Shown here one piece after another: positions 21,506 to 31,769 of a stretch of 64,000 bases of DNA. Both the position numbers and the translations under genes were made by a program. Source of the stretch: Arion vulgaris (lineage: Eukaryota > Mollusca > Gastropoda > Stylommatophora > Arionidae); the NCBI GenBank assembly GCA_020796225.1, contig CM036758.1, positions 25,810,397-25,874,396 on the forward strand. The letters are read 5' to 3'. Below the pieces are notes generated by a model. It saw only the letters and a program-made list of their open reading frames with translations. It did no database searches and was not told the origin of the DNA. Numbering within the stretch: the first letter of the stretch is position 1; each line of letters starts with the position of its first letter.

Positions 21506-21638
21506 ACACTTGTATATCGAGAGAAGAGAATAAGGAGTTTTAAAGAGCCCACAGGAGAAGCACCGAAGCCAATGAATACCATAAATTAATAGACAGTAAA
21601 CTTTCTTATCATTTTTTTTATATTTTGATTTTTATTAA

Positions 21639-21856
21639 CCCTTTCGCTAGCTGTACTTTATGAAGGCTGAGCTAAAAATAGCTACTCTTTGTTTCTAGGT
21701 CACAAACGTGAATGTACACCTATAACAGTGACAGTATCAATGTATAACGTGTTAACACGTCTTTAGCCCACAGAGGAGAAATAATAACAGACAAGTTAAT
21801 GCGTCTTTAGAAGTGAAGGGGAAAAACGTATATATATGTCCTTAGCAGCTAAAGGG
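21639..21856. mobile_element. TTAA-flanked MITE, piggyBac-like
   Basis: The left end is 'ccctttcgctagctgtac'. The right end read inward is 'ccctttagctgctaaggac'. Both are directly flanked by TTAA (21635-21638 and 21857-21860). TTAA targets with CCC termini are the hallmark of piggyBac elements. At 218 bp it has no transposase and would need one in trans. Confidence 0.7.
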
Positions 21857-21864
21857 TTAAGAGC

Positions 21865-21985
21865 TTTAGCGGGGACAAACCATAAATTAGCAAGCATAGG
21901 ATTTGAACCACAAACCATTCTGTCTTGACAACATTCAAACACAATATATGCAGATCTGTCCAGTGTAAACTATTTTGCCACATTG
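21865..21985 (-). mobile_element. tRNA-like SINE head (SINE-6)
   Basis: Reverse complement has 'tggcaaaatagtttaca' (A-box-like) and, about 60 bp later, a perfect B box 'ggttcaaatcc'. No matching body was found elsewhere in the window, so it is a single-copy assignment. Confidence 0.5.
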
Positions 21986-22484
21986 AAAAAATATTAACCG
22001 AAAACAAAGAACGTTGGAAAAATAAAAGCAATAGAAAAACAGCGTAATCGAACAATCAACACAATTGATATTAATACATTTCTGGAGTGCATCCCATTGG
22101 AAGCAACATAAGACATTGAGAGACAGGAACTTGCGTCAATACTCACTTCAGGATATAAACAGCGCGTGATCGGGCATGCTGAAGTAGGGGTGTTAAAATA
22201 TACTTGACACATAAACACACAAATACATGAATTGAATCACACAAAGACACACACGCACATATAAAGACACACACATATATAAAGACACTTATAGCGCAAT
22301 CAGTTTTGACCTCACGCCTTTTTCAACTCAAGTCTTCTGTCAATATAAACGATATTATAATACTCAACATCCCAAACAAAAAAAAAAAGCTAATCAGAAT
22401 TTCTAGTTTTATGCAATAAAATAAAACAAAAGCCAAAAATTAAACAACTAAAAACTGTATGGATTGCAACTGATAGGAAAACAA
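21986..22484. other. Spacer with CA-rich microsatellite
   Basis: CA-rich and 'tataaagacac' repeats at about 22205-22290. A poly-A run near 22379-22388. Nothing else recognised. Confidence 0.5.
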
Positions 22485-22555
22485 AGATCACAATACTAAG
22501 AGCATGCATGTTTCCAATGGCAACGTATGGGTGTGAAGCTTCTTCTCTCTTCTTC
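22485..22555 (+). mobile_element. LINE fragment at the start of the 32-bp array
   Basis: Encodes 'KITILRACMFPMATYGCEAS', the 'fPva.YGcEsW' motif of LINE proteins. The sequence then passes directly into the array. Confidence 0.7.
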
Positions 22556-23155
22556 TGTTGTCGTCACACTGCTACCGGGTTGTTGCCCAGTGTCGTCACA
22601 TTTCTACCGTGTTGTTGCCCAGTGTCGTCACACTGCTACCGGGTTGTTACCCAGTGTCGTCACACGGCTACCGGGTTGTTGCCCAGTGTCGTCACATTTT
22701 TACCGGGTTGTTGCCCAGTGTCGTCACACTGCTACCGGGTTGTTGCCCAGTGTCGTCACACTGCTACCGGGTTGTTGCCCAGTGTCGTCACACGGCTACC
22801 GGGTTGTTTCCCAGTGTCGTCACACTGCTACCGGATTGTTGCCCAGTGTCGTCACACGGCTACCGGTTGTTTCCAGTGTCGTCACACTGCTACCGGGTTG
22901 TTTCCCAGTGTCGTCACACTGCTACCGGGTTGTTTCCCAGTGTCGTCACACGGCTACCGGGTTGTTTCCCAGTGTCGTCACACTTTTACCGGGTTGTTGC
23001 CCAGTGTCGTCACACTGCTACCGGGTTGTTGCCCAGTGTCGTCACACTGCTACAGGGTTGTTTCCCAGTGTCGTCACACTGCTACCGGGTTGTTTCCCAG
23101 TGTTGTGGTTTTCTGTCGTCACACTGCTACCGGGTTGTTGCCCAGTGTTGTAGTT
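22556..23155. repeat. GC-rich 32-bp array, ~18 copies
   Basis: Unit 'gtcgtcacactgctaccggg' plus 'ttgttgcccagt'. Variants include cggcta, tttcta and tttccc. A few units have lost bases (near 22863-22875) or are interrupted by 'tgtggttttc'. It is much more GC-rich than its surroundings. All three plus-strand frames stay open because the unit contains no stop. Confidence 0.95.
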
Positions 23156-23204
23156 TTCTGTTTTTGTCTTGCGCTGTTCTGGTGACTTGGGTGATTGTTA
23201 TTTT

Positions 23205-23560
23205 TGCTCTTTGACAGGATTCTGCTACGCCATCTAACCATTTTTTCGTGGTCTTCCTCTCGCCTTCTTTCCTGATGTTCTGTTGTAGAATACTTTGTAT
23301 ACTGACGAGATTGGAGGCATTCTTATTAAGTGGCTAAACCACTTCATTCTTTGTTTCTCGATGTAATTCAAGCACGGTTTTGTGCCAACTTTCTTTCTTT
23401 TGCTGATGTTGGTGACTCGGTCTTTTCTGGTGTTGTTGGTAACTTTTCGCAAGCAGCGCATTTCACATGTAGTTATTTTTTGTGACTGTGCACTGCTCAT
23501 TGTCCATGTTTGGCTCTGGTAACACAAAGTAGGTATAAAAATACTTGTTAACAAAACAGT
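23205..23560 (-). mobile_element. LINE C-terminal fragment
   Basis: An open frame (23554-23234) encodes 'SIFIPTLCYQSQTWTM', 'KITTCEMRCLRKV', 'NYIEKQRMKWFSHLIRMP' and 'KKARGRPRKNG' in the order of RTE/CR1-type proteins after the reverse transcriptase domain. It ends near 'GRPRKNG', before the family's usual terminus. Confidence 0.85.
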
Positions 23561-23604
23561 GGAAAAACATATATGCCATAAACTGAAGTATTGCCTTTAT
23601 TACA

Positions 23605-23790
23605 TTGTGCTTACATCATGTAGTTCGGTCTCATTCTATAGATATGGCATACTATCTGCCGAGAGTATTGCCCAAAGCACGAATTCCGTAGCTCCAGCAA
23701 CAATGCTAGGAGTCTCTGGAACAAAAATACAACCGCGAACAGAACACGATCCCACGACCTTCAGAACACAAGGCAAGGACTAAACCATGT
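23605..23790 (-). mobile_element. SINE-2 copy
   Basis: The reverse complement has a B-box-like 'cgtgggatcgtgttctg' region, then 'cctagcattgttgctggagc' and 'aattcgtgctttgggc', as in other SINE-2 copies. Its 5' head is tandemly amplified immediately beyond 23775. Confidence 0.8.
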
Positions 23791-24152
23791 AGCCATAGAG
23801 ACCCAACAAGGCAAGGGCTTAACCACGTAGCCATAGAGACCCAACAAGGCAAGGACTTAACCACGTAGCCATAGAGACCCAACAAGGCAAGGACTTAACC
23901 ACGTAGCCATAGAGACCCAACAAGGCAAGGACTTAACCACGTAGCCATAGAGACCCAACAAGGCAAGGGCTTAACCACGTAGCCATAGAGACCCAACAAG
24001 GCAAGGGCTTAACCACGTAGCCATAGAGACCCAACAAGGCAAGGGCTTAACCATGTAGCCATAGAGACCCAACAAGGCAAGGACTTAACCACGTAGCCAT
24101 AGAGACCCAACAAGACAAGGGCTTAACCATGTAGCCATAGAGACCCAACAAC
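23775..24152. repeat. 38-bp array (~10 copies) made from a SINE-2 tRNA head
   Basis: Unit 'acttaaccacgtagccatag' plus 'agacccaacaaggcaagg'. Reverse-complemented it reads 'gggtctctatggctacgtgg' and 'ttaag', the A-box end of SINE-2 (compare 'ggatctctgtggctgagtgg' at 14225). The array is continuous with the SINE body. Confidence 0.92.
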
Positions 24153-24194
24153 ATATATGGTTCTTAAATATAAGTGTCACAAAAGAAGAGTAAT

Positions 24195-24630
24195 GTATAC
24201 AACAGAGAGAGAGAGAGAAGAAAAGTAATGTATACAACAGAGAGAGAGAGAAGAAAAGTAATGTATACAACAGAGAGAGAGAGAAGAAAAGTAATGTATA
24301 CAACAGAGAGAGAAGAGTTATGTGTACAACAGAGAGAGAGAAGAGTTATGTGTACAACAGAGAGAGAGAGAGAGAGAAGAAAAGTAATGTATACAACAGA
24401 GAGAGAGAGAGAGAGAGAAGAAAAGTAATGTATACAACAGAGAGAGAGAGAGAGAGAAGAAAAGTAATGTATACAACAGAGAGAGAGAGAGAGAAGAAAG
24501 GTAATATATACAACAGAGAGAGAGAGAGAGAAGAATAAAGGTAATGTATACAACAGAGAGAGAGAAGAAGAAAGGTAATATATACAACAGAGAGAGAGAG
24601 AGAAGAAAAGTAATGTATACAACAAAGAGA
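24195..24630. repeat. GA-rich compound array
   Basis: 'agtaatgtatacaacag' alternates with GA runs of differing length, giving units of about 28-46 bp, roughly a dozen copies. Frames on both strands are open only because of the repeat. Confidence 0.93.
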
Positions 24631-24654
24631 GAGACGAGAAGAAATAAATCTACC

Positions 24655-24920
24655 TAAGAACTCATATTAAGCAAAATGGCAAATGCTACAAATAAGAATG
24701 AGAAAATTAAAGTATTTTAGATATATACAAAGACACGAATAATTGGAAAAGACCAGTATGAAAGGAAGCATTCTGGCGAAAGGAAGTAGAGGAAGACGGC
24801 GGAGAAAATGGATTTCGGATATAACTGATGATAACTGAGTAGGATGGCTGCATATGCCTATGAAAGAGATAAATTCAGAAGGACTGTTAGGGTGGCAACT
24901 GTCTGCTCATAACAATCTAT
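24655..24920 (+). mobile_element. Decayed LINE C-terminus
   Basis: Frames give 'LRMRKLKYFRYIQRHE', 'GSILAKGSRGRRRRKWISDI' and a shifted terminal part. The same nucleotide order recurs at 30885-31390 ('ggactgttagggtggcaa' versus 'ggattgttagggtgacaa'). Confidence 0.7.
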
Positions 24921-25309
24921 TTAATGTTGATTAATCACCTACTAAACATTTCTTTTGGAATATAAAATATTTTGTCTCCACTTTATACGAGGAGAAATCT
25001 CATATTTTAAAATCTACGTAGACTACTTGAATATATCATACATTTAACGAATCGATGTGCACAATCTTTGTTTTAAAATATTTCGATGTTTTGTATAAAG
25101 TTTAACGGATTGTAATTGCAACGTATCGATGAGCGATTTGTGGCTGCTATTTAATTCGATATTTGTGAAGAAATAGTGAGATGGACGAAATTGGGTATTT
25201 TCGATATTTCGATATCTGTGGAGATTATTTGAACACCCACACACACGCACGCACGTACGCACACACACACATATATATAAACATACACACCCACACACAC
25301 ACATATATA
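24921..25309. other. Spacer ending in CA/TA microsatellite
   Basis: Unique AT-rich sequence, then CA- and TA-rich dinucleotide repeats at about 25230-25310. Confidence 0.5.
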
Positions 25310-25600
25310 TCTTTCTCTCGCACCGCTATACGTTACATAACGCCTGCAAGTAATTTCTCCATACTCATCTATCCTTGGCAACTCGCTCAATCTCTTCCAT
25401 GGAAAAGACTCCGGAATCTCTTCCTCTCTCAGAAAAGTTCGTTTCAAGGTTTCCCTAGGTAAACATATCTTTCTTGAACCTGTCCTCCTACAACAGTGCC
25501 TGCTTTGATATTCTTTGAATATTTCTTCTCATGGTGTGCACAAATTAACTCCATCTTCTCATTCTTGTAATAGTTGTTACTAATAGTTGTTACTAATAGT
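25310..25600. repeat. Dispersed repeat H, copy 2
   Basis: Aligns in order with 6085-6345. Minus-strand residues 'REEEIPESFPWKRLSELPRI' form the longest open part. The source element is unknown. Confidence 0.7.
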
Positions 25601-25635
25601 TGTTACTATTATCTGTTACTAATAGTTGTTACTAA
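25565..25635. repeat. 13-bp tandem repeat
   Basis: 'tagttgttactaa' occurs about five times, one unit altered. Confidence 0.9.
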
Positions 25636-25734
25636 TGGTTGATCAAACATATCTCTGATTTCATCACTTCTTCTGAATTTGTCCCATTTTATGTTCATTT
25701 ATTGTCGCAAAGCAGATTTAAACATATACCTTTT

Positions 25735-27210
25735 AACGAAATGATGGACGAAATGGAAACTATAAAATACTTAGGTATGTATGAATACGATTTGAACATA
25801 TATATTTATTTAATGAAATGATGGACGAAATGGAAACTATAAAATACTTAGGTATGTATGAATACGATTTGAACATATATATTTATTTAATGAAATGATG
25901 GACGAAATGGAAACTATAAAATACTTAGGTATGTATGAATACGATTTGAATATATATATATTTAATGAAATGATGGACGAAATGGAAACTATAAAATACT
26001 TAGGTATGTATGAATACGATTTGAACATATATATATTTAATGAAATGATGGACGAAATGGAAACTATAAAATACTTAGGTATGTATGAATACGATTTGAA
26101 TATATATATATTTAATGAAATGATGACAAATGGAAACTATAAATACTTAGGTATGTATGAATACGATTTGAACATATATATATTTAATGAAATGATGGAC
26201 GATATGAAACTATAAAATACTTAGGTTGATGAATACGATTTGAACATATATATTTATTTAATGAAATGTGTGTCACTCATATGGAACTATCATTTATATG
26301 TCGCAAAGCGATTTAAACAATACTTTTTAACTGAAATGATGACGAAATGAAACTATAAAATACTTAGGTATGTATGAATACGATTTGAACATATATATTT
26401 ATTTAATGAAATGATGGACGAAATGGAAACTATAAAATACTTAGGTATGTATGAATACGATTTGAACATATATATTTATTTAATGAAATGATGGACGAAA
26501 TGGAAACTATAAAATACTTAGGTATGTATGAATACGATTTGAATATATATATATTTAATGAAATGATGGACGAAATGGAAACTATAAAATACTTAGGTAT
26601 GTATGAATACGATTTGAACATATATATATTTAATGAAATGATGGACGAAATGGAAACTATAAAATACTTAGGTATGTATGAATACGATTTGAATATATAT
26701 ATATTTAATGAAATGATGGACGAAATGGAAACTATAAAATACTTAGGTATGTATGAATACGATTTGAACATATATATATTTAATGAAATGATGGACGAAA
26801 TGGAAACTATAAAATACTTAGGTATGTATGAATACGATTTGAACATATATATTTATTTAATGAAACAATACGCCCGTGTTTGTCGGGACTCACAAGGGAA
26901 GCAAATAATTGTAACACTGCGACATACAAGGCATGTCGTAAGAGGCAACTGTGGTAGGGGTCTAGGGAATCTACCCTAGTAAATAAAAAGCGTTGCAGAA
27001 ATCGGATGTGCTGGCCTACGTGTAGGCGCATAATTGGCACAATGTACAATCGCTCTTAGGTTCGGATCACATACAAATCACATAGAGTGGTTAACAAGGG
27101 GTCGATATGGAACGTTTGAGAAAGAAGAAGAATGAAAATATCTAGGAAATAATGTTTATAAAATACTTAGATATGTATAAATACCATTTGAACATATCGT
27201 GCATTAAACA
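25735..27210. repeat. 75-bp tandem array in two duplicated blocks
   Basis: The unit encodes 25 residues including 'NEMMDEMETIKYLGMYEYDL' on the plus strand and is 75 or 76 bp long. Block 1 (about 25735-26260) and block 2 (about 26330-26870) are each preceded by similar unique sequence ('gtcgcaaagc..atttaaac'). Around 26115-26350 units have many single-base losses. A last diverged unit (27131-27210) lies beyond a family A' insertion. Confidence 0.93.
26871..27130 (+). mobile_element. Family A' element inserted in the 75-bp array
   Basis: Starts 'cgcccgtgtttgtcgggact' and has 'gcatgtcgtaagaggcaact', 'gcagaaatcggatgtgc' and a (GAA)n tail. It matches 38069-38327. Flanks share only an imperfect 'aatgaaa', so the target duplication is uncertain. 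Confidence 0.75.
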
Positions 27211-27624
27211 AAGCGATGGTCTTAATCGTGTTTATCAAATAATTCGATATTTACGTAGATAACCTGAAAATAGCACGAATTATATTCCCAAAACAATATT
27301 ACAAACGATATTTATTCATAAAACACCCGTAACAAAAATGAGAAGAAGATATAGACATGCTACTAGAAGTAAACATCGAATATATAATGGCTCATAAACA
27401 TGGTTCTACATTGTGTTATTTGTTACATGGGGGATTACGTCTCTGTGTGTCCGAGGCACGTCCCGTAAACTTGAGGCTACAGACAAAAAATTGTATTTTG
27501 TAAATTGTTTTTGTAGTTGGCGAAAGATTTCCTCACATAAATTTCTCTGTTTTTGTTATATGATAGTTTACATTTTAGTTTGAGACCAAATTTAATGCAA
27601 ATGAAATGACTGTATCTAGAGCGT
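27211..27624. other. Spacer, nothing recognised
   Basis: Unique AT-rich sequence. Reading frames here show no domain. Confidence 0.5.
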
Positions 27625-27893
27625 TTAATGGGTTTGACTTCATTGAACCCGGTTTTCAATACATATAGCTCGATTCCTCTCCGCAGAAATAGCTCGATCC
27701 CTCTCCGCAAAAATAGCTCGATCCCTATCCGCAGAAATAGCTCATCATCTGAAAGAGTATTGCACACCATAGCTCTAGGATTAATCCGAGATAATTCTGG
27801 ACAAAATGAACCAAATGCTCAGTCGGATTTTAATCCTCAACCTTCAGAACGCAAGACGAACAGGTTAATCACTTAATCTCAGAGACCCCTACA
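27625..27893 (-). mobile_element. SINE-2 copy with internal 24-bp repeat
   Basis: Contains 'gggtttgacttcattgaacc' and, reverse-complemented, 'ctaggattaatccgaga..', 'cctagagctatggtgtgcaa' and a head region ending 'tctgagattaagtg'. A 24-bp unit ('aatagctcgatccctctccg' plus 'caga') is repeated three times at 27664-27738. Confidence 0.6.
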
Positions 27894-27946
27894 ATCAAAG
27901 TACGGGTAATGCTAACACAGGCTAAGGATACACATAATCATATTCA

Positions 27947-28165
27947 ATATTAGTTTAGTTTAGTCGTCGAATCAATTAGCACATAAGTGCTCCGATCTCC
28001 TCCTCTGTACGTATCTCAGCGTGTGGCGACTAACGACACCGGTTCTTTGTTTTTGTTCTATTCTTCTTTAGCTTCCAGCATAATGTTCTTATCTAGCTAC
28101 ACAACATTTGAACTGCCATTCTTGAAGTCTGGTTAGTGTTGTAGATTCACCACAATTACTTGAAT
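27947..28165 (+). mobile_element. Dispersed repeat G, copy 1
   Basis: Starts with 'ttagtttagtttagtcgtcg' and ends 'gtctggttagtgttgtagat'. In 55555-55775 the same ends appear on the opposite strand. The short 'tttag' repeats at the terminus look like a target-primed tail or a preferred target. No promoter boxes identified. Confidence 0.65.
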
Positions 28166-28197
28166 ATAACAAGATTCACTATTAATTCATTACATAT

Positions 28198-28252
28198 AAG
28201 AAAACACATGTTCATAGTTGTGTTCATTTTCACTATTAAACACCATCTAACG
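28198..28252. repeat. Single ~38-bp repeat unit at the left flank of the hAT element
   Basis: Holds 'cactattaaacaccatctaa', also present in the array at 30663-30795 on the other side of the hAT element. Confidence 0.75.
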
Positions 28253-30662
28253 TGGGACCCACGCCCCATAGGGAGAATTTTCATTGTTAGGGGGGAGGGG
28301 ATGGACGGACTCATTCAGAGTTTAACTATGTCCATAATGTTGTGAAACTGATATATCGGCTTTTGGATGTCTGTTGACAAAAACGAATGTTGCTTCACAA
28401 TCACGTTATTGAAGTTTAACATTTTTTCAGGAAACGGAAAGTACTTATATCTAGGTACATTTCTACCTCCTTTTAACAAAGATTTGAAAGCGGGAAAGCA
28501 AATGTTATTGTGTTAAAATGGAGTCATACTTTGTTTAAAACGGTAATATGTCCGACATATGCCAAGCTTGTCATGAAGACCAAAATGAGTTTATACAGTG
28601 CAATCTTGAGTATTGCTAGATCATATTATAACTTGTGATAGTATTTAACTGATGGTAATAGCGACATTTTATTGTTGAATCATGAGTATCATGTGAATAT
28701 CGATAGTTGTAATTGTACATCTAATGTGATAATTGCATCTAAAGAATGCGAGTTGCACATTCCTAATACGTCATTTATAAAAGACAAATAATATTTTGAG
28801 TTGTATCATTCTCAATATCTTCCACAATAATATAGTAGTATGAGTGTAATGTGTTATAAGTGACCATCTATATTTTTCTACAAGTAAATGTCTTATGTAG
28901 TTTAGATTTATTGTTGTATTCTAATTTCGTTTTGGAATTTCCATTTGTTAAAGTGTCCGAACTAAAAAAGTGAAATCATAAAAACTACTGCACCTAATGA
29001 GATGAAACTTATCGAATTAAGTTCACACATGGATTATCTTTAGTTAATTACTACTTTGAGAAAAAAAAATATGAATATTAAGATGTAATACAAGCCCGTG
29101 AGTATAAATATTTTTAATGATTTGTTATTTTTTTAAAAATAGTCTTGCTACAATAATCGAATTTTCTTAAACGTATATCACCTTGGTGGCGTCTGTGGCT
29201 TATGGGATAGTGATTCGGTCTATTAACCTCGACGTTCTGAGTTCGAAACACGCTGCGGTTTGGTTGTAAATTGTTTCGCGTGGATTTTTACAAAAGAACG
29301 ATGCCACTACCCGTTCAGAAAGCAATGGCAAACTACTGAACGTAATAATGCCTAGAAAAATCACAAACAGCGTTAAAAGCTGGAGCTGATTCGCAAAGTC
29401 ATGTAAAGGATATGCAATTAACTAACTTTATATCACCTGATGAAATTTGGTAGTTAACAATATTTTGCCTGTTCTAAATGTAGTACTAAATTCAGTTATA
29501 AAGTGTACCAATGCTTTTAACGTTAATGTCAAATGTAAGCGTCTCTTCAAGCTAATTTGTGAAGAACAAAATGCAGACCAAGTGAGACTTTTACACACTG
29601 AAGTAAGGTGGCTCTCAAAAGGGAACGGCATGAAAAGATTTATGGAACTATTTGATACTCTTAGTGATTTTATAAGCGGCAAACCTGAAATGAAGTATAT
29701 GTTAACAGTCGATGGTAAAGCATGTGTGAAATATCTAGACGATATCTTTGAAAAACTAAATATATATAAATAACCAACTTCAAGGAACAAATAAACCTCT
29801 TGTCGATGCAAAAATGCGAAGGTATTTGGTTTCATTAACTTTATTGAATTATGTAAGAAATATATTTATAACAAAAGTTTTGAAAAGTTTCACTAGCTTT
29901 AGAAATGTGGTGACTGATACTGCTATACTTGCTATTGTTGATCATTTGGAAATTCAATAGGCAGATTTAAAAGAAATATTTTCTAATTTGAAACACTATT
30001 ATTTTTCAACTTGGATGATGCAGACAGTGTTAGTGAATTTGTCTGATATTTCAACTATGCGTTATCAAGAAGAATTCGCAGAAATGCAAAATGATGAGTC
30101 AGTAAAAACTTTCTTTAATATAAAAGGAGCGATGGCATGGCTTTGTGAGGAAACAAAAATCAAATATCCAAATTTAACCAAATGTGCAATAAAACTAATT
30201 TTACCGTTTCTATCTTCATATTTAGCTGAATGTCGATTTATTACCATAAATGATTTACTGCTAAAAAAACCGAAATCATCTGGATATAACACAACGGAGA
30301 GACTTGAGAATGAAGCTAACTAAATTAGAACCTAACATAAAATCTTTTGCAGCATGCATCAAGCGCAAAGATCGCACTAAATGTAAGTAATAAATAATTA
30401 CTAAAAATAAAAAAAATATAGAAAAATCTGTCATTAAAATTATTTCGTTCTTGAATTTCAGGTCTCCATTAAATGTTTTGACAACTTTCTTATTGTGTTT
30501 CCTCAACAATTTCCGAGCGATTTCTTCATATCATTTAAGTTTTTGTTTCAGTGAACAATTCAATTTTTGGAAATTAACAATTGTTTATATGTTACATAGA
30601 GGGGCATACGAATTTGTGAAAGGCTTTGGTGGGGCATGGCACAAAAAGGTTGGGAAACACTG
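28253..30662 (+). mobile_element. Decayed hAT transposon (ZBED5/FAM200-type transposase)
   Basis: Conceptual pieces at 29447-30390 encode 'LLHTEVRWLSKGNGMKRFME', 'VKYLDDIFEKLN', 'IKYPNLTKCAIKLILPFLSS' and, in another frame, 'LRMKLTKLEPNI'. This is the order of the catalytic/C-terminal hAT part of ZBED5/FAM200-like transposases. The right end carries 'ggttgggaaacactg' (inverted 'cagtgtttcccaacc'), a hAT-type terminus. Flanks 'atctaacg' (28245-28252) and 'atctaagg' (30663-30670) match at 7 of 8 bases, fitting an 8-bp duplication. The left terminus is poorly preserved and several frameshifts are present. A SINE-3 is nested inside. Confidence 0.75.
29184..29428 (+). mobile_element. SINE-3 inserted in the hAT element
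   Basis: 245 bp. The tRNA-like head runs from 'tggtggcgtctgtggctta' to 'tgagttcgaaaca' (B-box-like). The core is 'cagaaagcaatggcaaactac' less its last base, and the 3' end is 'ggatatgcaa'. Flanked by 'tatatcacct' at 29174-29183 and 29429-29438. Removing it rejoins hAT sequence. Confidence 0.9.
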
Positions 30663-30795
30663 ATCTAAGGAAACACATGTTCATATTCGCTATTAAACAC
30701 CATCTAATGGAACTCCATGTTTATATTCACCATTAAACACCATCTAACAAAACACATGTTCATATTCACAATTAAACAACATCTAATGAAACATA
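30663..30795. repeat. ~38-bp tandem repeat, 3 copies, right of the hAT element
   Basis: 'aaacacatgttcatattc' plus 'tattaaacaccatctaa' occurs three times with small differences. It is the same unit as at 28198-28252. Confidence 0.85.
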
Positions 30796-30884
30796 TACAC
30801 TATTAACTTTCTTACTAATCAAGCAGTACCATGTAGTTTTTTTTCAAACAATACTATTAAAAACGATTCGTACTATTTATTGTG
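30796..30884. other. Spacer, nothing recognised
   Basis: Short AT-rich stretch. Confidence 0.5.
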
Positions 30885-31390
30885 AAAAATAGTTTTTAGT
30901 GCAGCTTTTACGGAGGTTTCACCCATTATGGAATATGTCTAGCAGATCATATATTTGGACGAGTGGTTACCGGGGCCCAAATTTGGGGTGTAAAGAATAG
31001 AACCACTGTTACCTGCCATGCATGTCGTAAGAGGCGACGAAGGAGGTTGGGCTGAAATCGGATGCACATGTCCTAAACATGGTCTATGCGTTTAGGGTCC
31101 TACCAAACCAATGTGCAACATATACTCGTTCTTGGCAAAGATCAAACATATCACAAAGAGTGATAAAATTGGTCGTAAAGAACGAACGCAAAGAAGAAGA
31201 AGATATATTTGGATAGTGCAGTAATACTCCAGAGAAGAGGAAGAACAAGGATAAGATGGATACATTATGTAACTATGTAACTGATGATTTGAACATGACG
31301 GCTGCATATTTGTGTGGCATTTGAGAGAGAGAGAGACATTCCAAAGGATTGTTAGGGTGACAATGTTCTGCTCAGAACAAGCTATTTGAG
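30885..31390 (+). mobile_element. Decayed LINE C-terminus, host of a family A element
   Basis: After 31203 the frame gives 'AVILQRRGRTRIRWIHYV' and decayed terminal sequence parallel to 24655-24920. The part before 30949 is the left half of the same copy. The insertion at 30960-31202 splits it. Confidence 0.65.
30960..31202 (+). mobile_element. Family A element
   Basis: 243 bp with all family A blocks and a GAAGAA tail. Flanked by 'atatatttgga' at 30949-30959 and 31203-31213. Confidence 0.92.
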
Positions 31391-31690
31391 GAGTAATACT
31401 CCGTGGAAACGGGTCAGTGTAATACATAAACGTTCGTGTGTCGACTAGAACACAAGAGTGTTGTGTTGAAGAGTAATACTCCGTGGGAACGGGTAAGCGT
31501 AATACATAAACGTTCGTGTGTCGACTAGAACACAAGAGTGTTGTGGGTTCAATCCCACACTCGACATTCTACACGTGAGAAAAGGAATTGACACTCTTAC
31601 CTCTGCATACTAGGGTCTAAAATTGCAAGTGTAGTAACTTCATACTCTAAGGTCCGAAAAAGCTACGGAAAATGTTATTATTTTATAGTA
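31391..31690 (+). mobile_element. tRNA-headed SINE (SINE-7) with duplicated head
   Basis: An 80-bp unit starting 'agtaatactccgtgg' occurs at 31392 and 31472. The second copy leads into 'gggttcaatcccacac', a B box, about 60 bp after an A-box-like 'acgggtaagcgtaatac'. The first copy has lost the B box. The 3' part has no other match in the window. Confidence 0.6.
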
Positions 31691-31769
31691 ATCTGCAGGG
31701 GCGGAAAACGATAGAAACATATCAAAGAAAATGTGTGTAAAACCAGAGATATTGTTCCCAAAACGGGTC

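Noticed and set aside
22508..23214. Three overlapping plus-strand frames of 208-225 codons
   Set aside because: All are products of a stop-free 32-bp tandem repeat; the same array is open in three frames at once.
24085..24625. Leucine/serine-rich frames up to 153 codons, possible membrane proteins
   Set aside because: Translation of GA/CT-rich microsatellite; hydrophobicity follows from CTC/TCT codons.
25895..26979. Plus-strand frames of 106 and 163 codons and minus frames of 63 and 138 codons
   Set aside because: 75-bp repeat artefacts. The frames end where the repeat unit changes length.
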